Origin: YC2-FULL-38-9 sp964629635
GTDB lineage: Bacteria > Patescibacteriota > Microgenomatia > UBA1406 > GWC2-37-13
Assembly: GCA_964629635.1 (NCBI GenBank)
Contig: CAZVQS010000001.1
Span: forward strand, 585,207-649,206
Length of the DNA stretch: 64,000 bases
Direction: 5' to 3'
The translations under genes were made by a program, and so were the position numbers. Position 1 is the first letter of the stretch; the number at the start of each line of letters is the position of its first letter. A model generated the notes under the pieces. That model saw nothing but the letters and a program-made list of their open reading frames with translations. It was not told the DNA's origin and ran no database searches. Positions 54,971-62,815 of the stretch are shown one piece after another.

Positions 54971-55691
54971 AATACTTGATGAGCAGGATGTCCTTCATGG
55001 TTTCTACCGTGTCCTTGAAGAAGTTGACGTTTTTTGTCTCAACGTGCCGCCAGGTGACCGGTATTTCCCTGATTTTATAACCGAGCTTGCTGGCAAGGAA
55101 CAGGAACTCAAGGTCGAAACCTGCCTTAACCGATGATCCTTTTATGTCTTTCTGGCTGCCGAAGACGCGCAGTTTGTCCAGGATCGCGTTCGCTTCCTTG
55201 CGGCGGAACGCCTTGAATCCGCACTGGGTATCCCGGACGTTTTTCAGTCCGATGAGGAAGTTGCGCACGTATATGAAGCCGACCGCCATGATTTTCCGGA
55301 GGATCGGCGCGCCTTCCCGGTGCGTGTTGCGGGACCCGATGACGATCTCGTATCCCTTTTCAAGTTCCGCGATCAGCTTTTCCGAATCCTCAAGCGGAGT
55401 GGCAAGATCGATGTCCGTGAACATTACGGCATCCGATTTCGCGGACCTGATGCCGCTGATGAGCGCCTGGGCTTTTCCCTGATGGTTGTTTTTCAGGAGA
55501 ATGAACTTGGGGAATTCCTTCAGGTATTTTGTTTCGATGAGCCCCCGCGTGTTGTCGGTCGATCCGTCATCCACCAGTATGATTTCCCTGAATCGTGAAT
55601 CTGATGCGGTATAGTTTCCGATTTTGTCGAGAACCCCTTTCTGGATATTCACTTCTTCGTTGTATGCGGGGACGATGAGGGAAATGGTCAT
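54945..55691 (-). CDS. Polyprenyl-phosphate sugar synthase (DPM1/ALG5-like GT2)
   Basis: This enzyme should move a hexose from a nucleotide sugar to polyprenyl phosphate on the cytoplasmic face. The 248-residue GT2 protein shows SLIVPAYNEE, LVDDGSTDNT, the metal-binding FTDIDLATP, GSRNTHREG and AGFDLEFLFLASKLGYKIRE, all typical of ALG5/DPM1. There is no C-terminal membrane domain. It is the only donor-lipid synthase recognised among some nineteen GT-C proteins, so it may feed several of them. It starts 4 nt after the gene at 55696. Confidence 0.9.
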   Translation of the reverse strand: MTISLIVPAYNEEVNIQKGVLDKIGNYTASDSRFREIILVDDGSTDNTRGLIETKYLKEFPKFILLKNNHQGKAQALISGIRSAKSDAVMFTDIDLATPLEDSEKLIAELEKGYEIVIGSRNTHREGAPILRKIMAVGFIYVRNFLIGLKNVRDTQCGFKAFRRKEANAILDKLRVFGSQKDIKGSSVKAGFDLEFLFLASKLGYKIREIPVTWRHVETKNVNFFKDTVETMKDILLIKYYDLTSKYH

Positions 55692-55695
55692 GTCT

Positions 55696-57168
55696 TTATT
55701 CGTGTACGAGCCGGAAAACTTTTATGCCTTCGACTTCCCACATTGTATCAATTTTTGCCTTGCCGAACATATCGATGTTCCAGGAGTTCGAATCCAGCAC
55801 ATTGCAGGGTTCCTCGTTGCATAAAACAAACATCTGCTCCGTCACTTCCCCCGCCGCGCGGTCTGCCGGTTTGTGCCCGGCTTTTTCGAGGAAATACAGG
55901 TACGCTTCCTCGCTCGTGAACTGGACGGGGTATGTTGCGAAATTGTACGGCCTGTAATTGATGCGGGGAATTATCGATTCGGCAACAACGCGCGCATGTT
56001 CTATCTGTCCGCTGCTTTTGCCGGTTATGAAATAGTAGTCGCGCGCATTGAGCACGGTCATCAACAGAATGACCGCCGCACCCAGGATGCGCCAGTATTT
56101 TTTGTTCCATACGGACGCGATAAGCACGCTTGTGGCCGCATAGAAACTGAGGTAGGCGGTCCCGTAATAATGGGGATGGCGCGGCCCGCTCAGTTTAGCG
56201 AAAAGGAATATGAACGTTATGAAATTGACGGCATGGATGCCGGCAAAGAGGCCCAACTTTTTCCGGTAGGCAAGATACGAGAGGATGCCTATGGTTCCGA
56301 GAGACAGGGCGGCGGGCAGGACGGATGGCAGGCTCGCCTGGAGCACGATCTCCCAGAACGCATGGTTGGTCATCAATATGCGTTCAAGATACGATCCGCC
56401 CGCGACCATATTTTGCCGGGTAAAGAGCGAATACAGGTTTCTGGCATTCAGAAAATCATGCCGGAGATCAAATACCACAAGCGGCGCCGCTATGAGAAGG
56501 AAGGATGCAAGGGCGACAAAGGGCGACATGGCGACTCCTTTTTTGTTTCTGTCCGCGATAAGCCGGTAAAGGAGGGCGGCGGCGATGGGCACCGCAAGGA
56601 AAGCGGCCAGGTGATGCAGTTGAAAAGACAGCGAAAAGAACGCCCCATACAGGAGGGAATATGCGGTTTTTTTGGTGACGAGCGCCTGGTACAGGAAATA
56701 CAGAGTCAGGAAGGAAAATATGGGAAGCAGGTTCGGGTTCCAGGAAAAGCGCGCGTACCAGATGAGCTGGGACGAGAATGCGCAGAGAACAAGGAAGATT
56801 GCGGCCGCCGTCTTTTTTTCAACGCTGCGCATGATGAAATACGAGAGGATCAGTCCGGCAACCGACAGGATCGCGACTCCGTACGCAAGCCCCGCCGGGT
56901 TAAACCCGAACAGGGGAAGAAAAGGAGACACGAGGTAATAAAAAAAAGGACCCAGATACACCTGGCCGATCGAGCTGGGCGGTCCGATGAGGGGGAAGTG
57001 TTCAAACGTTGCGATTTCACGCACAATCCGCGCATCCCTTCCCTGGTCCGCAAGGAACATGGCAAAATCCTGGACGCGGTACAGGCGCAGAAACGCCGCA
57101 CATAGTATAATAATAGTTACCAGCTTGTTTTTGAGCACCCATTTCCTTATGTTATCCAAGCGTCTCAT
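55696..57168 (-). CDS. GT-C membrane glycosyltransferase, DXXRD subtype
   Basis: The 490-residue protein has loop 1 FLADQGRDARIVREIA (Asp41, Arg44, Asp45) and IGPPSSIGQVYLGPFFYYL, the subtype also seen at 29630 and 31152. The external tail (about 110 residues) contains LCNEEPCNVLDS with two cysteines. The ATG at 57168 is favoured; further upstream the frame would run into the opposing gene. It heads a six-gene unit. Its first 20 bp overlap the 5' end of the divergent gene at 57149. A TAAAAT box ends 5 nt before the ATG, which would again mean a leaderless mRNA. Confidence 0.83.
   Translation of the reverse strand: MRRLDNIRKWVLKNKLVTIIILCAAFLRLYRVQDFAMFLADQGRDARIVREIATFEHFPLIGPPSSIGQVYLGPFFYYLVSPFLPLFGFNPAGLAYGVAILSVAGLILSYFIMRSVEKKTAAAIFLVLCAFSSQLIWYARFSWNPNLLPIFSFLTLYFLYQALVTKKTAYSLLYGAFFSLSFQLHHLAAFLAVPIAAALLYRLIADRNKKGVAMSPFVALASFLLIAAPLVVFDLRHDFLNARNLYSLFTRQNMVAGGSYLERILMTNHAFWEIVLQASLPSVLPAALSLGTIGILSYLAYRKKLGLFAGIHAVNFITFIFLFAKLSGPRHPHYYGTAYLSFYAATSVLIASVWNKKYWRILGAAVILLMTVLNARDYYFITGKSSGQIEHARVVAESIIPRINYRPYNFATYPVQFTSEEAYLYFLEKAGHKPADRAAGEVTEQMFVLCNEEPCNVLDSNSWNIDMFGKAKIDTMWEVEGIKVFRLVHE
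57106..57111 (+). promoter_or_regulatory. -10 box for the gene at 57149
   Basis: A perfect TATAAT lies 37 nt before the ATG at 57149, inside the coding region of the divergent gene. The predicted leader is about 31 nt. No good -35 is visible. Confidence 0.4.
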
Positions 57169-58282
57169 ACCATATTTTACCCTACTCGCCGTTGTTTTAA
57201 TAAGCACTTTACTTGTCTGGGCACCCTTTCTCACCCGTTCGGAAAACTGGCTGGGTTTGAAAATAAAAAACTCCGATTTCCTCTATATATATAAACATTT
57301 TGACGGTCCCCTGTACATCATACCCGCCAAAACCATATATGATCCGAAGGAGATCGCGGTATTGAACCGGGACAGCGTCCTGTCGCAGGATCCGAAATAT
57401 TTTGCCGCGCACCTTCCCCTGTATCCGGCGTTCATCAGGCTGGCGTCTCCCTTTGTCGGATACCTCAAGGGGATGATCGGGGTGACGCAGCTGTTTTCGG
57501 TGTTTCTCGCACTCATGCTTTACGTGTTCCTCAGGAGGTTCCATCTCACGAAACATCCGCTCGTCCTGACAGTCGTTTTCCTGTTCCTGCCCCGGTTCCT
57601 GGTGGTCCGGTCGGTGGGCGCGCCGGAAACGCTTTTCATGTTTCTTATACTCCTGTCCCTGTTTTTTTTCGAAAAAGGCAGGTATGCCGCCGCAGGCTTA
57701 GCCGGAGCATTGGCCGTCATGACCAAAACGCCGGGCATCCTCCTGTTTGGGGCGTACGGTTTGGTATTCCTGGAGCGGTTTTTGAAGGAACGGAAACTGA
57801 AAACGTCATGGTTTTTCATACTCCTGATTCCTTTGGGGTTTCTGGCGGTATGCGCGCTGTACGGAGTCCGGACGGGGGACTATCTGGCATATTTCCATTC
57901 GGGGGACAATATTCATCTCGTGTCGCCGTTTGCCGTTTTTGACTTCCAGAAATCCTGGGTGGGAACCGCCTGGCTTGAAGACGTGTTTTTTTATTTTCTC
58001 CTTTACGGGCTTGCCGTCTACCAGCTCAAGGATTCCAGACACCGGAGCCTGTTTTATTTCAGCCTCGTATACTGGACAGCTACGCTTTTCGTGCAGCACC
58101 GTGACATCAGCCGCTACAGCCTTCCGCTGTGGCCGCTTGCGTGCATCGCATTCGAGAACTTCCTTACCTCCAAAAAGTTCCTCACCGTGGCGGCGATACT
58201 TCTTTTAGGTATCTATTTCTACGCGTGGAACTTCCTGATCTACAACATCATGCCGATCAACGAATGGCTCCCCTTCCTTTAA
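57149..58282 (+). CDS. GT-C-like membrane glycosyltransferase
   Basis: The 377-residue polytopic protein has an external first loop with YIYKHFDGPLYIIPAKTIYD and AAHLPLYPAFIRL, like PMT-related enzymes that handle polyprenyl-linked sugars. A clear Asp-Glu pair is missing; the Asp in HFDGPLY is the best candidate. MTKTPGILLFGAY and a C-terminal QHRDISRYSLPLWPLACI (H, R, D) are typical of the group. The ATG at 57149 begins just before the first membrane helix. It ends 39 nt before the marR gene. Confidence 0.75.
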   Translation: MLSKRLIPYFTLLAVVLISTLLVWAPFLTRSENWLGLKIKNSDFLYIYKHFDGPLYIIPAKTIYDPKEIAVLNRDSVLSQDPKYFAAHLPLYPAFIRLASPFVGYLKGMIGVTQLFSVFLALMLYVFLRRFHLTKHPLVLTVVFLFLPRFLVVRSVGAPETLFMFLILLSLFFFEKGRYAAAGLAGALAVMTKTPGILLFGAYGLVFLERFLKERKLKTSWFFILLIPLGFLAVCALYGVRTGDYLAYFHSGDNIHLVSPFAVFDFQKSWVGTAWLEDVFFYFLLYGLAVYQLKDSRHRSLFYFSLVYWTATLFVQHRDISRYSLPLWPLACIAFENFLTSKKFLTVAAILLLGIYFYAWNFLIYNIMPINEWLPFL

Positions 58283-58286
58283 GGGC

Positions 58287-58315
58287 TTGCATTTTTGTTA
58301 CGGTTACCGTAATAT
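58287..58315 (+). promoter_or_regulatory. marR operon promoter, leaderless type
   Basis: TTGCAT (58287-58292), 17 nt, TAATAT (58310-58315), then 6 nt to the ATG at 58322. Confidence 0.7.
58298..58312. promoter_or_regulatory. MarR operator candidate
   Basis: TTACGG-TTA-CCGTAA is a perfect 6-bp dyad placed between the -35 and -10 boxes and overlapping the -10. Binding would block RNA polymerase. MarR proteins commonly repress their own operon this way. Confidence 0.7.
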
Positions 58316-58321
58316 ACTCCT

Positions 58322-58720
58322 ATGAAAAATCCGCACGTACAGGCATTGTTCGCCATGTACTTGGCCGGCCGAAAAATACGGGGCAGGTACAAGCATAAAA
58401 ACGAGGATGTCATGCTGCAGGCGACCACATTCATGCTTTTGAGCACCGGCAAACTCACCGTATCGCAGCTGAGCGAAAAGCTTTTCACCAAGGTGTCCGC
58501 GATATCGGAAAAAGTCCTTTTTATGGAAAAGGAAGGATACGTGAAAAAAACAAAGGAGAAGGACGGAAGGGAATCGTATATCGAGCTCACCGCAAAGGGC
58601 AGGGAACGCTATGAGGAACTGGCGGATGCCGTTGAGGAGCATTGTACGGTAATCATGAACAAGGTCTCCCCGGAGGAAATGAAGGTGTTCCTGTCGGTTC
58701 TCCGTAAAATAGGCGAATAG
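58322..58720 (+). CDS. MarR-family transcriptional regulator
   Basis: The 132-residue winged-helix protein has the recognition region KLTVSQLSEKLFTKVSAISE and the wing KKTKEKDGRESYIELTAKG, with N- and C-terminal helices for dimerisation. It is first in a four-gene operon with a membrane-fusion protein, an ABC ATPase and a MacB-type permease. The palindrome in its promoter makes autorepression, relieved by a ligand of the exporter, the natural model. Gene order and size match MarR-controlled efflux systems of other bacteria. Confidence 0.9.
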   Translation: MKNPHVQALFAMYLAGRKIRGRYKHKNEDVMLQATTFMLLSTGKLTVSQLSEKLFTKVSAISEKVLFMEKEGYVKKTKEKDGRESYIELTAKGRERYEELADAVEEHCTVIMNKVSPEEMKVFLSVLRKIGE

Positions 58721-58750
58721 ACGGTTGATTATCAGCTATACTGATTAATT

Positions 58751-59788
58751 ATGAAGATTGTCTCTTTTTTGAGGAAAAGATGGTACCTCGTTCTGGTGCT
58801 TCTCGCAGTTGGAGGCATATTCCTTTACCGGTACCAGGTTGCGATATCCCAAGCCAAAAAGCAGGAAACATACAAGGTCAAGCGGAAAACGCTCGTTGAC
58901 ACGCTTGCATTCTCCGGCCAGATCGACGCGGAGGAGCGGGTAGTCCTCAGGTTTCCCATATCCGGCAAGCTCGTGTGGCTCGGCGCGAAGGAAGGCGACA
59001 CAGTCAAGAAATACCAGGGCCTGGCGTCCCTTGACCTGAGGGAAACCCAGAAAAAAATGCAGAAGACCTTGAACGATTACGCCAAGGAACGCAACGATTT
59101 CGACCAGTCCCGCGACGACAACCAGCGGGTAGGCGACCAGCCGGTGCGGGAGGCGGGGGACGCCATGAAACGGCTCCTTGAGAAAGCGCAGTACGACCTC
59201 ACCAATTCGGTCATTGATGTGGAACTGCAGCAGCTGGCGAAGGAATATTCATACCTTTATACTCCTATTGACGGCATTCTCGTCAGGACCGACGTGAAAT
59301 ACACCGGCGTCAATATTACGCCCGCCGGCGCGGAATTTGAAGTCATCAACCCCGACACCATTTATTTTTCAACGACCGCCGACCAGACCGATGTCATCAG
59401 GCTGAAGGACGGCATGCGCGGCGAGATCGTATTCGATCCGTATCCGGATGACACATACCACGGCGTAATCACCCGCATCGGGTACACGCCCAAAACCGGC
59501 GAAACCGGCACCGTGTATGAAGTCAGGATGAGCCTTGATCCGGGGACCGACCTGGGCAAGTTCAAGATGGGCATGACCGGGGATGTCGAATTCGCGGTCG
59601 GCGAGAAGCCGAAAGTCATTTCGGTGCCCGCGTCATTCGTGAAAACGGAAAACGACCGCAAATACGTCCTCAAAAAGACGGAGAACAAAACGGAAAAAAC
59701 CTTCATCAAGACGGGCCTTGAGGTGGACGGCAATTACGAGGTGCTGTCTGGCCTTGAGGAGAATGACGTGATCGTGAGCGCGCAGTAA
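58751..59788 (+). CDS. Membrane-fusion (HlyD/MacA-like) export protein
   Basis: The 345-residue protein has an N-terminal membrane anchor (about residues 10-28) and a barrel-sandwich half at VLRFPISGKLVWLGAKEGDT. A helical hairpin follows (about residues 95-155), then the second half (YTPIDGILVRTDVKYTG), a beta-barrel and a C-terminal FIKTGLEVDGNYEVLSGL segment. Such adaptors link a MacB permease to the outside; in cells without an outer membrane they may act as substrate chaperones. It lies 30 nt after marR and 8 nt before the ATPase. It lacks a lipoprotein cysteine. Confidence 0.88.
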   Translation: MKIVSFLRKRWYLVLVLLAVGGIFLYRYQVAISQAKKQETYKVKRKTLVDTLAFSGQIDAEERVVLRFPISGKLVWLGAKEGDTVKKYQGLASLDLRETQKKMQKTLNDYAKERNDFDQSRDDNQRVGDQPVREAGDAMKRLLEKAQYDLTNSVIDVELQQLAKEYSYLYTPIDGILVRTDVKYTGVNITPAGAEFEVINPDTIYFSTTADQTDVIRLKDGMRGEIVFDPYPDDTYHGVITRIGYTPKTGETGTVYEVRMSLDPGTDLGKFKMGMTGDVEFAVGEKPKVISVPASFVKTENDRKYVLKKTENKTEKTFIKTGLEVDGNYEVLSGLEENDVIVSAQ

Positions 59789-59796
59789 CTACAGAC

Positions 59797-60468
59797 ATGA
59801 TATCCCTCATAGACATAAACAAGGAGTACCGGCTCGACCATGACGTGGTGTTCCACGCGCTCAAGCATGTGGATGTGGAAATAAAAGAGGGAGAGTTCGT
59901 TGCGATCGTCGGCCCCTCAGGATCCGGAAAGTCCACGCTCATGCATATTATCGGTCTTCTGGACAAGCCCTCCTCCGGCTCCATCCGGTTCGGCGACAAG
60001 GTTATCGAAAAAGTGGACGATGACACGCTTTCGACATTGAGGAGCGAAACAGTGGGATTCGTGTTCCAGCAGTTTAATCTCATCAACAAACTGACGGTGC
60101 TTGAAAACATTTTGCTTCCAACGGTTTATTCGCGAAAGAAACTTGATTTCAACCCCGAAGAAAAGGCGATGTATCTCATCAAGCGGTTCGGTTTGGACGG
60201 CAAGGAGCGCTCCTACCCCAACAAGATTTCGGGAGGCCAGCAGCAGCGCGTCGCGATTGCCCGCGCGCTTATCATGAACCCGACATTTATTCTGGCTGAT
60301 GAACCGACCGGCAACCTCGACACGAAAACAGGCGAGGAAATTATCAGACTTCTTACCGAACTCAACGAAAAAGAAAAAATTACCATAGTATTGGTTACCC
60401 ATGACCCCGGCATCGCCGCGCGCGCGAAGCGGACCATTAAAATCAGGGACGGGGAGGTAGTGAAATGA
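59797..60468 (+). CDS. ABC transporter ATPase, MacB/LolD type
   Basis: The 223-residue nucleotide-binding protein has Walker A GPSGSGKST (residues 39-47), the Q-loop GFVFQQFN, the signature ISGGQQQRVAIARA, Walker B FILADEPTGNLD and the switch histidine in VLVTHDP. The sequence belongs to the MacB/LolD group, which works by mechanotransmission rather than classical transport. Its permease follows with an ATGA overlap. No Shine-Dalgarno motif precedes its ATG. Confidence 0.95.
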   Translation: MISLIDINKEYRLDHDVVFHALKHVDVEIKEGEFVAIVGPSGSGKSTLMHIIGLLDKPSSGSIRFGDKVIEKVDDDTLSTLRSETVGFVFQQFNLINKLTVLENILLPTVYSRKKLDFNPEEKAMYLIKRFGLDGKERSYPNKISGGQQQRVAIARALIMNPTFILADEPTGNLDTKTGEEIIRLLTELNEKEKITIVLVTHDPGIAARAKRTIKIRDGEVVK

Positions 60469-61667
60469 ATTACTTATTATTTGCCATCAGGTCGGCGTTT
60501 GCGGATTTTGCCCGCAACAAGGGGCGGACTCTTTTGACGTCCCTTGGCATCCTCATCGGCGTATTGGCGGTCGTGCTTTTGACTGCATTCGGTCTCGGCC
60601 TCAAGAAATACATCGGAGACCAGTTTGACAGCCTGGGTGCAAATCTCATGTTCGTCATGCCGGGCAAAAAGGAAACCGTGATGCGCGGAGGCGGCATGAT
60701 GGGCGGCATCAAATTCGACCAGAAGGACGCGGACAAGGTTGCGCGCATTGACCATATCGTCTCCCTTGCCCCCATGTTTGCGAAATCAGCAGCCTCTTTC
60801 ACCGCTAACGGCAAAACGGAAATCATCGACCTTATCGGCACGAACGAGGAAGTGAGCAAGGTGATGAACCTGGAAATCGAAGAGGGGCGGCTGCTTGAAA
60901 AACGGGATATCCAGAAAGGCGCGAAGTTCGTCATTCTCCATGCAACCTATGCCGAGAAACTCTTCAATTCTTCAGCGGAAGCGGTCGGGGAGAATGTCGA
61001 CGTCGACGGCCAGACATACAAGATCATCGGCGTCGCCAAATCAAAAGGAGGCGGCGGGTTCGGGGGAGGCAATGTCGACGCCAACGCCTATGTGCCGTTC
61101 AAGTCCACGTTCGTATTCAATCCGGACAAGACGTACTACACGCTGTATCTTAAGGTGGACGACAAGGCGAACGTCGAACAGGTGAAACGGGATATAACCG
61201 AAGTGCTGGGCCGCCGCTATGACGAGGATGATTTTTCCATATTCGAACAGACGGAGCTCGTGAACACCATATCCCAGATATTCGGCATCGTGAACACGGT
61301 GCTCGTTGCTATCGCGGCGATATCACTTGTTGTCGGAGGCATCGGCATCATGAACATCATGTACGTGACCGTGACCGAACGCATCAAGGAAATCGGCATC
61401 AGGCGGGCGCTCGGCGCACGCAAAAGCGACGTTTTGCAGCTGTTTCTCATCGAAGCCATCATTTTGTCCGTTCTGGGCGGCGTGCTCGGGCTTCTCTTGT
61501 CCTGGGGTATCGTCCTGCTCATCCAGCCGCTTTTCCCCGCGTATATAGATGCGGGCGCGGTGGCGCTTGCGCTTGGGGTGTCGTCATTCATCGGCATTGT
61601 ATTCGGGGTGTTTCCCGCCAAGAAGGCGGCGGACCTGTCTCCTATCGATGCGATTCGGTACGAATAA
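60465..61667 (+). CDS. MacB-type ABC permease
   Basis: The 400-residue protein has one N-terminal helix (ILIGVLAVVLLTAFGLG), a large external domain (about residues 45-270, Gly-rich at about 70-80 and 190-200) and three C-terminal helices. It carries the hallmark ERIKEIGIRRALGARKSDVLQ of FtsX/MacB permeases. It forms a tripartite-like exporter with the preceding adaptor and ATPase, probably for a peptide, lipid or toxic compound. It is one of few genes here with a strong Shine-Dalgarno (GGGGAGG, about 7 nt before the ATG). Its 3' end overlaps the convergent GT4 gene by 26 bp. Confidence 0.93.
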   Translation: MNYLLFAIRSAFADFARNKGRTLLTSLGILIGVLAVVLLTAFGLGLKKYIGDQFDSLGANLMFVMPGKKETVMRGGGMMGGIKFDQKDADKVARIDHIVSLAPMFAKSAASFTANGKTEIIDLIGTNEEVSKVMNLEIEEGRLLEKRDIQKGAKFVILHATYAEKLFNSSAEAVGENVDVDGQTYKIIGVAKSKGGGGFGGGNVDANAYVPFKSTFVFNPDKTYYTLYLKVDDKANVEQVKRDITEVLGRRYDEDDFSIFEQTELVNTISQIFGIVNTVLVAIAAISLVVGGIGIMNIMYVTVTERIKEIGIRRALGARKSDVLQLFLIEAIILSVLGGVLGLLLSWGIVLLIQPLFPAYIDAGAVALALGVSSFIGIVFGVFPAKKAADLSPIDAIRYE

Positions 61668-62757
61668 AGGAAAGAAGCTGCTTTTTGAACTCCGTATCGG
61701 TATACTTTTCTGACTCCTTCCGTGCGGTTTTGCACATCGTTTCGTAGTCTTTGGGATTCAGCGATTCCAGTTTGCGGATTTCCTTCATGAGCGATTCCTC
61801 ATCCTGCGTGCGGTACAGGTAGCCGTTTTTCCCTTCAATGACCGTTTCCTTGAGGCCGCCTGACGCGAATGCGATGACCGGCAGGCCGTATCCCATTGCC
61901 TCAACGGGCGCGATGCCGAACTCCTCATCGACTGACGCGAACAGGAACGCCTTTGCGCCGGCATAGGCTTTTTTGAGCTCTTCATCGGTCAGGTTGCCGA
62001 GGAACTCCACGGTTTTCCCGGCGATTGATTTGAGTGACTGCATATCCCGCCCGACTCCCACTACTTTGAGGGGAAACCCGAACTTGTTTGCGGTGCGGAT
62101 AAGCAGGTCCACATGTTTCGCCTTTGCAAGCCGCGAAACCGTGATGTAATACCCTTTTTTTCCTGAATCGGGTGCCATTTTCTCAGGAATGGAAACGGGA
62201 GGATAGATGACCGACGAGTCCCTCCGGTAGAATTTTTCGATGCGCCGTTTCGTTTCCACGGAATTTGCGATGAGCCGGTCAGGCCTTTGGGATGCTTCGA
62301 AATCCCATATCCGCAGGAAATGGTTGATGAAGGTACCGTATATTTTGATGATAAGGTGCTTCTGCCATTCGATGGCGGTTTCGTAGCCGTAGAGATAGCG
62401 GGGAGGATGGTGGATGTAGCTTATGTGGAGCGCCGGCTTTTTGGTTTTGATGCCCTTGCACATCCAGGATCCGGTTGAGGAAATAACCAGGTCATAACCG
62501 GAAAAATCAAACGACTCCCAGATGAAGGGCGTCAGGAACCGCAAGGGGGAGTACAGTTTGTTGATGAGGGGGATTTTCCCGAACCAGGATACGCGCACGT
62601 CCCAGTCTTTTACCAGTTCCCGGTGTTCGCCAAGCGATTCAAGGCTGAAGGTGGAGGTATACACCGGAGCGTCGGGAAACAGCTCCTTGATCGAAACGAG
62701 CACCCGTTCCGCCCCGCCGAACTCGCGCAGCTGGTCATGTACGATTGCTACTTTCAT
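61642..62757 (-). CDS. GT4 glycosyltransferase, WbaZ-like
   Basis: The 371-residue GT-B enzyme starts KVAIVHDQLREFGGAERVL and has ISYIHHPPRYLYGYE, GYYITVSRLAKAKHVDLLI and the EX7E block SVDEEFGIAPVEAMGYG with ASGGLKETV. The HHPPRYLY motif is typical of WbaZ-type mannosyltransferases that extend surface glycans. It lies outside the main island but next to uppP, so it probably acts in the same surface-glycan pathway. It is divergent from uppP and convergent with the MacB-type permease. Confidence 0.9.
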   Translation of the reverse strand: MKVAIVHDQLREFGGAERVLVSIKELFPDAPVYTSTFSLESLGEHRELVKDWDVRVSWFGKIPLINKLYSPLRFLTPFIWESFDFSGYDLVISSTGSWMCKGIKTKKPALHISYIHHPPRYLYGYETAIEWQKHLIIKIYGTFINHFLRIWDFEASQRPDRLIANSVETKRRIEKFYRRDSSVIYPPVSIPEKMAPDSGKKGYYITVSRLAKAKHVDLLIRTANKFGFPLKVVGVGRDMQSLKSIAGKTVEFLGNLTDEELKKAYAGAKAFLFASVDEEFGIAPVEAMGYGLPVIAFASGGLKETVIEGKNGYLYRTQDEESLMKEIRKLESLNPKDYETMCKTARKESEKYTDTEFKKQLLSFIRTESHR

Positions 62758-62780
62758 AGGCGAATATGATGAATGCTTTG

Positions 62781-62809
62781 TTGCATCAATACGCTCTTTT
62801 AATTATAAT
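62781..62809 (+). promoter_or_regulatory. Promoter of uppP, leaderless type
   Basis: TTGCAT (62781-62786), a 17-nt spacer, perfect TATAAT (62804-62809), then 6 nt to the ATG at 62816. It is the cleanest example of the architecture in the window. Confidence 0.8.
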
Positions 62810-62815
62810 TGATAA

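Noticed and set aside
55873..57105. 410-codon plus-strand open frame
   Set aside because: It is an antisense shadow of the GT-C gene at 55696-57168; the composition is charged and repetitive, with no recognisable domain.
62777..62790. TTGTTGCAT shared with the dyad at 49766-49790 as a common operator
   Set aside because: Only nine bases match and the position relative to the -10 box differs; chance or the TTGCAT -35 box explains it.
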